The translations under genes were made by a program, and so were the position numbers. DNA of 64,000 bases from Bathymodiolus brooksi (Eukaryota > Mollusca > Bivalvia > Mytilida > Modiolidae), in assembly GCA_963680875.1 (NCBI GenBank), contig OY804589.1:16078028-16142027 (forward strand). The letters are read 5' to 3'. The notes under the pieces were generated by a model that did no database searches, had not been told where the DNA came from, and saw only the letters and a list, made by a program, of their open reading frames with translations. Below, piece by piece: positions 18,636 to 30,500 of the stretch (position 1 is the first letter of the stretch; every line of letters begins with the position of its first letter).

Positions 18636-19907
18636 CGGTACATTCGTCTGAGAGGTGTGACTTGTCTTTCCTGTCGGTAGAGTTGCAACAGTTGACGGTA
18701 CATTCGTCGGAGAGGTGTGACTTGTCTTTCCTGTTGGTAGAGGTGTATTAGTTGACGGTACATTCGTCTGAGAGGTGTGACTTGTTTTGCCTGTCGTTAG
18801 AGTTGTAACAGTTGATGGTACATTCGTCTGAGAGGTGTGACTTGTCCTCCCTGTTGTTAGAGTTGTAACAGTTGACGGTACATTCGTCTGAGAGGTGTGA
18901 CTTGTCTTTCTTGTCGTTAGAGTTGTAACAGTTGACGGTACATTCGTCTGAGAGGTGTGACTTGTCTTTCCTGTTGGTAGAGTTGTAGTAGTTGACGGTA
19001 CATCCGTCTGAGAGGTGTGACTTTTCTTTCCTGTCGTTAGAGTTGTAATAGTTGACGGTACATTCGTCAGAGAGGTGTGACTTGTCTTTCCTGTCGGTAG
19101 AGTTGTAACAGTTGACGGTACATTCGTCTGAGAGGTGTGACCTGTTTTTCTTGTCGTTAGAGTTGTAACAGTTGACGGTACATTCGTCTGAGAGGTGTAA
19201 CTTTTCTTTCCTGTCGTTAGAGTTGTAACAGTTGACGGTACATTCGTCTGAGAGGTGTGACTTGTCTTTCCTGTTGTTAGAGTTGTAGTAGTTGACGGTA
19301 CATTCGTCTGAGAGGTGTGACTTGTCTTTCCTGTTGGTAGAGTTGTAACAGTTGACGGTACATTGGTCTGAGAGGTATGACTTTTCTTTCCTGTCGGTAG
19401 AGTTGTAACAGTTGACGGTACATTCGTCTGAGAGGTGAGACTTGTCTTTCCTGTTGTTAGAGTTGTAACAGTTGACGGTACATTCGTCTGAGAGGTATGA
19501 CTTGTTTTTCCTGTCGTTAGAGGTGTAACAGATGACTCTACATTCGTCTGAGAGATGTGACTTGTTTTTCCTGTTCTTAGAGTTGTAACAGTTGACGGTA
19601 CATTCGTCTGAGAGGTGTGACTTGTCTTTCCTGTTGGTAGAGTTGTAACAGTTGACGGTACATTCGTCTGAGAGGTGTGACTTGTCTTTCCTCTTGATAG
19701 AGTTGTAGTAGTTGACGGTACATTCGTCTGAGAGGTGTTACTTTTCTTTCCTGTCGTTAGAGTTGTAGTAGTTGACGGTACATTCGTCAGAGAGGTGTGA
19801 CTTGTCTTTCCTGTCGTTAGAGTTGTAACAGTTGACGGTACATTCGTCTGAGAGGTATGACTTGTCTTTCCTGTTGGTAGAGTTGTAACAGTTGACGGTA
19901 CATTCGT
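18636..19907 (-). CDS. Type-B mucin-like segment, about 21 units
   Basis: Lies between the TAG at 19908 and the TAA at 18633. I saw no further stop in the mucin frame. The out-of-frame reading MYRQLLQLYRQERQVTPLRR (18557-18763) overlapping the boundary is a shadow frame. Confidence 0.3.
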
Positions 19908-19910
19908 CTA

Positions 19911-21212
19911 AGAGGTGTGACTTGTCTTTCCCCTTGGTAGAGTTGTAGTAGTTGACGGTACATTCGTCTGAGAGGTGTTACTTTTCTTTCCTGTCGTTAG
20001 AGTTATAGTAGTTGACGGTACATTCGTCTGAGAGGTGTGACTTGTTTTTCCTGTCGTTAGAGTTGTAACAGTTGACGGTACATTCGTCTGAGAGGTATGA
20101 CCTTTCTTTCCTGTCCGTAGAGTTGTAACAGTTGACGGTACATTCGTCTGATAGGTGTGACTTGTCTTTCCTGTCGTTAGAGTTGTAACAGTTGACGGTA
20201 CATTGGTCTGAGAGGTATGACTTTTCTTTCCTGTCGGTAGAGTTGTAACAGTTGACGGTACATTCGTCTGAGAGGTGAGACTTGTCTTTCCTGTTGTTAG
20301 AGTTGTAACAGTTGACGGTACATTCGTCTGAGAGGTATGACTTGTTTTTCCTGTCGTTAGAGGTGTAACAGATGACTGTACATTCGTCTGAGAGATGTGA
20401 CTTGTTTTTCCTGTTCTTAGAGTTGTAACAGTTGACGGTACATTCGTCGGAGAGGTGAGACTTGTTTTTCCTGTTCTTAGAGTTGTAACAGTTGACGGTA
20501 CATTCGTCTGAGAGGTATGACTTTTCTTTCCTGTTGTTAGAGTTGTAACAGTTAACGGTACATTCATCAGAGAGGTGTGACTTGTTTTTCCTGTCGGTAG
20601 AGTTGTAACAGTTGACGGTACATTCGTCGGAGAGGTGTGACTTGTCTTTCCCGTCAGTAGAGTTGTAACAGTTGACGATACATTCGTCGGAGAGGTATGA
20701 CTTATCTTTCCTGTTGGTAGAGTTGTAACAGTTGACGGTACATTCGTCTGAGAGGCGTGACTTGTCTTTCCTGTCGATAGAGTTGTAACAGTTGACGGTA
20801 CATTCGTCTGAGATGTGTGATTTGTCTTTCCTGTTGGTAGAGTTGTAACAGTTGAAGGTACATTCGTCGGAGAGGTGTGACTTGTCTTTCCTCTTGTTAG
20901 AGTTGTAACAGTTGACGGTATATTCGTCTGAGAGGCGTGACTTGTCTTTCCTGTCGATAGAGTTGTAACAGTTGACGGTACATTCGTCTGAGAGGTGTGA
21001 CTTGTCTTTCCTGTCGGTAGAGTTGTAACAGTTGAAGGTACATTCGTCTGAGAGGTGTGACTTGTCTTTCCTGTCGGTAGAGTGGTAACAGTTGACGGTA
21101 CATTCGTCTGAGAAGTCTGATTTGTCTTTCCTGTTGTTAGAGTTGTAACAGTTGACGGTACATTCGTCTGAAAGGTGTGACTTGTCTTTCCTGTCGGTAG
21201 AGTTGTAACAGT
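19911..21212 (-). CDS. Type-B mucin-like segment, about 21 units
   Basis: Bounded by a TAA at 21213 (same change as at 18633, one 2580-bp period away) and the TAG at 19908. The lower part repeats the unit order of 17421-18107 almost exactly. Confidence 0.35.
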
Positions 21213-21215
21213 TTA

Positions 21216-23080
21216 CGGTACATTCGTCTGAGAGGTGTGACTTGTCTTTCCTGTCGGAAGAGTTGCAACAGTTGACGGTACATTCGTCAGAGAGGTGTGA
21301 CTTGTCTTTCCTGTTGGTAGAGGTGTATTAGTTGACGGTACATTCGTCTGAGAGGTGTGACTTGTTTTGCCTGTCGTTAGAGTTGTAACAGTTGACGGTA
21401 CATTCGTCTGAGAGGTGTGACTTGTCTTTCCTGTTGGTAGAGTTGTAGTAGTTGACGGTACATCCGTCTGAGAGGTGTGACTTTTCTTTCCTGTCGTTAG
21501 AGTTGTAATAGTTGACGGTACATTCGTCAGAGAGGTGTGACTTGTCTTTCCTGTCGGTAGAGTTGTAACAGTTGACGGTACATTCGTCTGAGAGGTGTGA
21601 CCTGTTTTTCTTGTCGTTAGAGTTGTAACAGTTGACGGTACATTCGTCTGAGAGGTGTAACCTGTCTTTCCTGTTGTTAGAGTTGTAGTAGTTGACGGTA
21701 CATTCGTCTGAGAGGTGTGACTTGTCTTTCCTGTTGGTAGAGTTGTAACAGTTGACGGTACATTCGTCTGAGAGGTGTGACTTGTCTTTCCTCTTGATAG
21801 AGTTGTAGTAGTTGACGGTACATTCGTCTGAGAGGTGTTACTTTTCTTTCCTGTCGTTAGAGTTGTAGTAGTTGACGGTACATTCGTCAGAGAGGTGTGA
21901 CTTGTCTTTCCTGTCGTTAGAGTTGTAACAGTTGACGGTACATTCGTCTGAGAGGTATGACTTGTCTTTCCTGTTGGTAGAGTTGTAACAGTTGACGGTA
22001 CATTCGTCTAAGAGGTGTGACTTGTCTTTCCTCTTGGTAGAGTTGTAGTAGTTGACGGTACATTCGTCTGAGAGGTGTGACTTTTCTTTCCTGTCGTTAG
22101 AGTTATAGTAGTTGACGGTACATTCGTCAGAGAGGTGTGACTTGTCTTTCCTGTCGTTAGAGTTGTAACAGTTGACGGTACATTCGTCTGAGAGGTATGA
22201 CTTATCTTTCCTGTTGGTAGAGTTGTAACAGTTGACGGTACATTCGTCTGAGAGGTGTTACTTTTCTTTCCTGTCGTTAGAGTTGTAGTAGTTGACGGTA
22301 CATTCGTCAGAGAGGTGTGACTTGTCTTTCCTGTCGTTACAGTTGTAACAGTTGACGGTACATTCGTCTGAGAGGTATGACTTTTCTTTCCTGTAGTTAG
22401 AGTTGTAGTAGTTGACGGTACATTTGTCTGAGAGGTGTGACTTTTCTTTCCTGTCGTTAGAGTTGTAGTAGTTGACGGTTCATTCGTCAGAGAGGTGTGA
22501 CTTGTCTTTCCTGTCGTTAGAGTTGTAACAGTTGACGGTACATTCGTCTGAGAGGTATGACTTGTTTTTCCTGTTGGTAGAGTTGTAGTAGTTGACGGTA
22601 CATTTGTCTGAGAGGTGTGACTTGTCTTTCCTGTCGTTAGAGTTGTAGTAGTTGACGGTACATTCGTCAGAGAGGTGTGACTTGTCTTTCCTGTCGTTAG
22701 AGTTGTAACAGTTGACGGTACATTCGTCTGAGAGGTATGACTTTTCTTTCCTGTTATTAGAGTTGTAGTAGTTGACGGTACATTCGTCTGCGAGGTGTGA
22801 CCTGTCTTTCCTATTGTTAGAGTTGTAGTAGTTGACGGTACATTCGTCTGAGAGGTATGACTTTTCTTTCCTGTCGTTAGAGTTGTAACAGTTGACGGTA
22901 CATTCGTCTGAGAGGTGTGGCTTGTCTTTCCTGTTGTTAGAGTTGTAGTAGTTGACGGAACATTCCTCTGAGAGGTGTGACTTGTCTTTCCTGTTGGTAG
23001 AGTTGTAGTAGTTGACGGTACATTTGTCTGAGAGGTGTGACTTGTCTTTCCTGTCGTTAGAGTTGTGGTAGTTGACGGTA
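21216..23080 (-). CDS. Type-B mucin-like segment with one internal TAG
   Basis: Open in the mucin frame from a 1-base deletion at about 23081 (GGTAATTCG on plus) to the TAA at 21213, except for the TAG at 22008. The same 1-base deletion recurs at about 23738. Confidence 0.3.
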
Positions 23081-24149
23081 ATTCGTCAGAGAGGTGTGAC
23101 TTGTCTTTCCTGTCGTTAGAGTTGTAACAGTTGACGATACATTCGTCTGAGAGGTATGACTTGTCTTTCCTGTAGTTAGAGTTGTAGTAGTTGACGGTAC
23201 ATTTGTCTGAGAGGTGTGACTTTTCTTTCCTGTCGTTAGAGTTGTAGTAGTTGACGGTTCATTCGTCAGAGAGGTGTGACTTGTCTTTCCTGTCGTTAGA
23301 GTTGTAACAGTTGACGGTACATTCGTCTGAGAGGTATGACTTGTCTTTCCTGTTGGTAGAGTTGTAGTAGTTGACGGTACATTTGTCTGAGAGGTGTGAC
23401 TTGTCTTTCCTGTCGTTAGAGTTGTAGTAGTTGACGGTACATTCGTCAGAGAGGTGTGACTTGTCTTTCCTGTCGTTAGAGTTGTAACAGTTGACGGTAC
23501 ATTCGTCTGAGAGGTATGACTTTTCTTTCCTGTTATTAGAGTTGTAGTAGTTGACGGTACATTCGTCTGAGAGGTGTGACCTGTCTTTCCTATTGTTAGA
23601 GTTCTAGTAGTTGACGGTACATTCGTCTGAGAGGTATGACTTTTCTTTCCTGTCGTTAGAGTTGTAACAGTTGACGGTACATTCGTCCGAGAGGTGTGAC
23701 TTGTCTTTCCTGTTGTTAGAGTTGTAGTAGTTGACGGTAATTCGTCAGAGAGGTGTGACTTGTCTTTCCTGTCGTTAGAGTTGTAACAGTTGACGGTACA
23801 TTCGTCTGAGAGGTATAATTTTCTTTCCTGTTATTAGAGTTGTAGTAGTTGACGGTACATTCGTCTGAGAGGTGTGACCTGTCTTTCCTATTGTTAGAGT
23901 TGTAGTAGTTGACGGTACATTCGTCTGAGAGGTATGACTTTTCTTTCCTGTCGTTAGAGTTGTAACAGTTGACGGTACATTCGTCTGAGAGGTGTGACTT
24001 GTCTTTCCTGTTGTTAGAGTTGTAGTAGTTGACGGAAAATTCCTCTGAGAGGTGTGACTTGTCTTTCCTGTGGTTAGAGTTGTAGTAGTTGACGGTACAT
24101 TCGTCTGAGAGGTGTGATTTGTCTTTCCTGTCGTTAAAGTTGTAACAGT

Positions 24150-24275
24150 TGACGGTACATTGGCTGAGAGGTATGACTTTTCTTTCCTGTCGGTAGAGTT
24201 GTAACAGTTGACGGTACATTCGTCTGAGAGGTGAGATTTGTCCTCCCTGTTGTTAGAGTTGTAAGTTGACGGTAC
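24150..24275 (-). other. Representative -2/-1 frameshift cassette in array B
   Basis: Reading the minus strand, GTTGTAAGTTGAC (plus, about 24262) lacks two bases and, about 100 bases further, ACATTGGCTGAG (about 24158) lacks one. Between them translation passes into a different open register (DKSHLSDECTVNCYNS, two Cys) and then returns to the mucin frame. The same pair recurs at about 28169/28277, 31832/31934, 34590/34690, 36447/36547, 38722/38822, 41299/41400 (with one more lost base at about 41313), 41899/41995 and 43509/43611. Unpaired -2 sites occur at about 24561, 41698, 43909 and 44388, and an unpaired -1 at about 33868. Confidence 0.7.
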
Positions 24276-24840
24276 ATTCGTCTGAGAGGTGTGACTTGTC
24301 TTTCTTGTCGTTAGAGTTGTAACAGATGACGGTACATTCGTCTGAGAGGTGTTACTTTTCTTTCCTGTCGTTAGAGTTGTAGTAGTTGACGGTGCTTTCG
24401 TCAGAGAGGTGTGACTTGTCTTTCCTGTCGTTAGAGTTGTAACAGTTGACGGTACATTCGTCTGAGAGGTGTGACTTTTCTTTCCTGTCGTTAGAGTTGT
24501 AACAGTTGACGGTAAATTCGTCTGAGAGGTGAGATTTATCCTCCCTGTTGTTAGAGTTGTAAGTTGACGGTACATTCGTCTGAGAGGTATGACTTGTCTT
24601 TCTTGTCGTTAGAGTTGTAACAGATGACTCTACATTCGTCTGAGAGGTATGACTTTTCTTTCCTGTTATTAGAGTTGTAGTAGTTGACGGTACATTCGTC
24701 TGAGAGGTGTGACCTGTCTTTCCTATTGTTAGAGTTGTAGTAGTTGACGGTACATTCGTCTGAGAGGTATGACTTTTCTTTCCTGTCGTTAGAGTTGTAA
24801 CAGTTGACGGTACATTCGTCTGAGAGGTGTGACTTGTCTT

Positions 24841-27540
24841 TGCTGTTGTTAGAGTTGTAGTAGTTGACGGAACATTCCTCTGAGAGGTGTGACTTGTCTT
24901 TCCTGTTGTTAGAGTTGTAGTAGTTGACGGTACATTCGTCTGAGAGGTGTGACTTGTTTTGCCTGTCGTTAGAGTTGTAACAGTTGATGGTACATTCGTC
25001 TGAGAGGTGTGACTTGTCCTCCCTTTTGTTAGAGTTGTAACAGTTGACGGTACATTCGTCTGAGAGGTGTGACTTGTCCTTCTTGTCGTTAGAGTTGTAA
25101 CAGTTGACGGTACATTCGTCTGAGAGGTGTGACTTGTCTTTCCTGTTGGTAGAGTTGTAGTAGTTGACGGTACATCCGTCTGAGAGGTGTGACTTTTCTT
25201 TCCTGTCGTTAGAGTTGTAATAGTTGACGGTACATTCGTCAGAGAGGTGTGACTTGTCTTTCCTGTCGGTAGAGTTGTAACAGTTGACGGTACATTCGTC
25301 TGAGAGGTGTGACCTGTTTTTCTTGTCGTTAGAGTTGTAACAGTTGACGGTACATTCGTCTGAGAGGTGTGACTTTTCTTTCCTGTCGTTAGAGTTGTAA
25401 CAGTTGACGGTACATTCGTCTGAGAGGTGTGACTTGTCTTTCCTGTTGTTAGAGTTGTAGTAGTTGACGGTACATTCGTCTGAGAGGTGTGACTTGTCTT
25501 TCCTGTTGGTAGAGTTGTAACAGTTGACGGTACATTCGTCTGAGAGGTGTGACTTGTCTTTCCTCTTGATAGAGTTGTAGTAGTTGACGGTACATTCGTC
25601 TGATAGGTGTAACTTTTCTTTCCTGTCGTTAGAGTTGTAGTAGTTGACGGTACATTCGTCAGAGAGGTGTGATTTGTCTTTCCTGTCGTTAGAGTTGTAA
25701 CAGTTGACGGTACATTCGTCTGAGAGGTATGACTTATCTTTCCTGTTGGTAGAGTTGTAACAGTTGACGGTACATTCGTCTGAGAGGTATGACTTGTCTT
25801 TCCTGTTGGTAGAGTTGTAACAGTTGACGGTACATTCGTCTAAGAGGTGTGACTTGTCTTTCCTCTTGGTAGAGTTGTAGTAGTTGACGGTACATTCGTC
25901 TGAGAGGTGTTACTTTTCTTTCCTGTCGTTAGAGCTATAGTAGTTGACGGTACATTCGTCAGAGAGGTGTGACTTGTCTTTCCTGTCGTTAGAGTTGTAA
26001 CAGTTGACGGTACATTCGTCTGAGAGGTATGACTTATCTTTCCTGTTGGTAGAGTTGTAACAGTTGACGGTACATTCGTCTGAGAGGTGTGACTTGTCTT
26101 TCCTCTTGGTAGAGTTGTAGTAGTTGACGGTACATTCGTCTGAGAGGTGTTACTTTTCTTTCCTGTCGTTAGAGTTGTAGTAGTTGACGGTACATTCGTC
26201 AGAAAGGTGTGACTTGTCTTTCCTGTCGTTACAGTTGTAACAGTTGACGGTACATTCGTCTGAGAGGTGTGACTTGTCTTTCCTGTTGTTAGAGTTGTAG
26301 TAGTTGACGGAACATTCCTCTGAGAAGTGTGACTTGTCTTTCCTGTTGTTAGAGTTGTAGTAGTTGACGGTACATTCGTCTGAGAGGTGTGACTTGTTTT
26401 GCCTGTCGTTAGAGTTGTAACAGTTGATGGTACATTCGTCTGAGAGGTGTGACTTGTCATCCCTGTTGTTAGAGTTGTAACAGTTGACGGTACATTCGTC
26501 TGAGAGGTGTGACTTGTCTTTCTTGTCGTTAGAGTTGTAACAGTTGACGGTACATTCGTCTGAGAGGTGTGACTTGTCTTTCCTGTTGGTAGAGTTGTAG
26601 TAGTTGACGGTACATCCGTCTGAGAGGTGTGACCTTTCTTTTCTGTCGTTAGAGTTGTAATAGTTGACGGTACATTCGTCAGAGAGGTGTGACTTGTCTT
26701 TCCTGTCGGTAGAGTTGTAACAGTTGACGGTACATTCGTCTGAGAGGTGTGACCTGTTTTTCTTGTCGTTAGAGTTGTAACAGTTGACGGTACATTCGTC
26801 TGAGAGGTGTGACTTTTCTTTCCTGTCGTTAGAGTTGTAACAGTTGACGGTACATTCGTCTGAGAGGTGTGACTTGTCTTTCCTGTTGTTAGAGTTGTAG
26901 TAGTTGACGGTACATTCGTCTGAGAGGTGTGACTTGTGTTTCCTGTTGGTAGAGTTGTAACAGTTGACGGTACATTCGTCTGAGAGGGGTGACTTGTCTT
27001 TCCTCTTGATAGAGTTGTAGTAGTTGACGGTACATTCGTTTGAGAGGTGTTACTTTTCTTTCCTGTCGTTAGAGTTGTAGTAGTTGACGGTACATTCGTC
27101 AGAGAGGTGTGACTTGTCTTTCCTGTCGTTAGAGTTGTAACAGTTGACGGTACATTCGTCTGAGAGGTATGACTTATCTTTCCTGTTGGAAGAGTTGTAA
27201 CAGTTGACGGTACATTCGTCTGAGAGGTATGACTTGTCTTTCCTGTTGGTAGAGTTGTAACAGTTGACGGTACATTCGTCTAAGAGGTGTGACTTGTCTT
27301 TCCTCTTGGTAGAGTTGTAGTAGTTGACGGTACATTCGTCTGAGAGGTGTTACTTTTCTTTCCTGTCGTTAGAGTTATAGTAGTTGACGGTACATTCGTC
27401 AGAGAGGTGTGACCTGTCTTTCCTGTCGTTAGAGTTGTAACAGTTGACGGTACATTCGTCTGAGAGGTATGACTTATCTTTCCTGTTGGTAGAGTTGTAA
27501 CAGTTGACGGTACATTCGACTGAGAGGTGTGACTTGTCTT
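24841..27540. repeat. Tandem higher-order repeat, period 1440 bp (24 units)
   Basis: Diagnostic units at 24841, 24961 and 25840 recur at 26281, 26401 and 27280 in the same order. These include GCCTGTCGTTAGAG followed by AACAGTTGATGG, and the TAG variant. A third related copy follows at about 29520-31000, shifted by 3 bases because of the -1/-2 deletions near 28169 and 28277. Confidence 0.7.
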
Positions 27541-30500
27541 TCCTGTCGTTAGAGTTGTAGTAGTTGACGGTACATTCGTCAGAGAGGTGTGACTTGTCTT
27601 TCCTGTCGTTACAGTTGTAACAGTTGACGGTACATTCGTCTGAGAGGTATGACTTGTCTTTCCTGTAGTTATAGTTGTAGTAGTTGACGGTACATTTTTC
27701 TGAGAGGTGTGACTTTTCTTTCCTGTCGTTAGAGTTGTAGTAGTTGACGGTACATTCGTCAGAGAGGTGTGACTTGTCTTTCCTGTTGTTAGAGTTGTAG
27801 TAGTTGACGGTACATTCGTCTGAGAGGTATGACTTTTCTTTCCTGTTATTAGAGTTGTAGTAGTTGACGGTACATTCGTCTGAGAGGTGTGACCTGTCTT
27901 TCCTATTGTTAGAGTTGTAGTAGTTGACGGTACATTCGTCTGAGAGGTATGACTTTTCTTTCCTGTCGTTAGAGTTGTAACAGTTGACGGTACATTCGTC
28001 TGAGAGGTGTGACTTGTCTTTCCTGTTGTTAGAGTTGTAGTAGTTGACGGAACATTCCTCTGAGAGGTTTGACTTGTCTTTCCTGTTGTTAGAGTTGTAG
28101 TAGTTGACGGTACATTCGTCTTATAGGTGTGACTTTTCTTTCCTGTCGTTAGAGTTGTAACAGTTGACGGTACATTGGCTGAGAGGTATGACTTTTCTTT
28201 CCTGTCGGTAGAGTTGTAACAGTTGACGGTACACTCGTCTGAGAGGTGAGATTTGTCCTCCCTGTTGTTAGAGTTGTAAGTTGACGGTACATTCGTCTGA
28301 GAGGTGTGACTTGTCTTTCTTGTCGTTAGAGTTGTAACAGTTGACGGTACATTCGTCTGAGAGGTGTGACCTGTTTTTCTTGTCGTTAGAGTTGTAACAG
28401 TTGACGGTACATTCGTCTGAGAGGTGTGACTTTTCTTTCCTGTCGTTAGAGTTGTAACAGTTGACGGTACATTCGTCTGAGAGGTGTGACCTGTTTTTCT
28501 TGTCGTTAGAGTTGTAACAGTTGACGGTACATTCGTCTGAGAGGTGTGACTTTTCTTTCCTGTCGTTAGAGTTGTAACAGTTGACGGTACATTCGTCTGA
28601 GAGGTGTGACTTGTCTTTCCTGTTGTTAGAGTTGTAGTAGTTGACGGTACATTCGTCTGAGAGGTGTGACTTGTCTTTCCTGTTGGTAGAGTTGTAACAG
28701 TTGACGGTACATTCGTCTGAGAGGTGTGACTTGTCTTTCCTCTTGATAGAGTTGTAGTAGTTGACGGTACATTCGTCTGAGAGGTGTTACTTTTCTTTCC
28801 TGTCGTTAGAGTTGTAGTAGTTGACGGTACATTCGTCAGAGAGGTGTGACTTGTCTTTCCTGTCGTTAGAGTTGTAACAGTTGACGGTACATTCGTCTGA
28901 GAGGTATGACTTGTCTTTCCTGTTGGTAGAGTTGTAACAGTTGACGGTACATTCGTCTGAGAGGTATGACTTGTCTTTCCTGTTGGTAGAGTTGTAACAG
29001 TTGACGGTACATTCGTCTAAGAGGTGTGACTTATCTTTCCTCTTGATAGAGTTGTAGTAGTTGACGGTACATTCGTCTGAGAGGTGTTACTTTTCTTTCC
29101 TGTCGTTAGAGCTATAGTAGTTGACGGTACATTCGTCAGAGAGGTGTGACTTGTCTTTCCTGTCGTTAGAGTTGTAACAGTTGACGGTACATTCGTCTGA
29201 GAGGTATGACTTATCTTTCCTGTTGGTAGAGTTGTAACAGTTGACGGTACATTCGTCTGAGAGGTGTGACTTGTCTTTCCTCTTGGTAGAGTTGTAGTAG
29301 TTGACGGTACATTCGTCTGAGAGGTGTTACTTTTCTTTCCTGTCGTTAGAGTTGTAGTAGTTGACGGTACATTCGTCAGAGAGGTGTGACTTGTCTTTCC
29401 TGTCGTTACAGTTGTAACAGTTGACGGTACATTCGTCTGAGAGGTATGACTTGTCTTTCCTGTCGTTAGAGTTGTAACAGTTGACGGTACATTCGTCTGA
29501 GAGGTGTGACTTGTCTTTCCTGTTGTTAGAGTTGTAGTAGTTGACGGAACATTCCTCTGAGAGGTGTGACTTGTCTTTCCTGTTGTTAGAGTTGTAGTAG
29601 TTGACGGTACATTCGTCTGAGAGGTGTGACTTGTTTTGCCTGTCGTTAGAGTTGTAACAGTTGATGGTACATTCGTCTGAGAGGTGTGACTTGTCCTCCC
29701 TGTTGTTAGAGTTGTAACAGTTGACGGTACATTCGTCTGAGAGGTGTGACTTGTCTTTCTTGTCGTTAGAGTTGTAACAGTTGACGGTACATTCGTCTGA
29801 GAGGTGTGACTTGTCTTTCCTGTTGGTAGAGTTGTAGTAGTTGACGGTACATCCGTCTGAGAGGTGTGACTTTTCTTTCCTGTCGTTAGAGTTGTAATAG
29901 TTGATGGTACATTCGTCAGAGAGGTGTGACTTGTCTTTCCTGTCGGTAGAGTTGTAACAGTTGACGGTACATTCGTCTGAGAGGTGTGACCTGTTTTTCT
30001 TGTCGTTAGAGTTGTAACAGTTGACGGTACATTCGTCTGAGAGGTGTGACTTTTCTTTCCTGTCGTTAGAGTTGTAACAGTTGACGGTACATTCGTCTGA
30101 GAGGTGTGACTTGTCTTTCCTGTTGTTAGAGTTGTAGTAGTTGACGGTACATTCGTCTGAGAGGTGTGACTTGTCTTTCCTGTTGGTAGAGTTGTAACAG
30201 TTGACGGTACATTCGTCTGAGAGGGGTGACTTGTCTTTCCTCTTGATAGAGTTGTAGTAGTTGACGGTACATTCGTCTGAGAGGTGTTACTTTTCTTTCC
30301 TGTCGTTAGAGTTGTAGTAGTTGACGGTACATTCGTCAGAGAGGTGTGACTTGTCTTTCCTGTCGTTAGAGTTGTAACAGTTGACGGTACATTCGTCTGA
30401 GAGGTATGACTTATCTTTCCTGTTGGTAGAGTTGTAACAGTTGACGGTACATTCGTCTGAGAGGTATGACTTGTCTTTCCTGTTGGTAGAGTTGTAACAG

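Larger units (their letters stand above)
17420..23080. repeat. Higher-order repeat of about 2.46-2.58 kb in array B
   Basis: Rare variants repeat in the same order. GTTAACGGTACATTCATCAG occurs at about 18091 and 20551 (2460 bp apart). GGTGTATTAGTTGACGG (18741 and 21321), TTGTTTTGCCTG (18783 and 21363) and GTTTACGG (18631 and 21211) are each 2580 bp apart. The two spacings imply an extra two units inside the second copy. Confidence 0.7.
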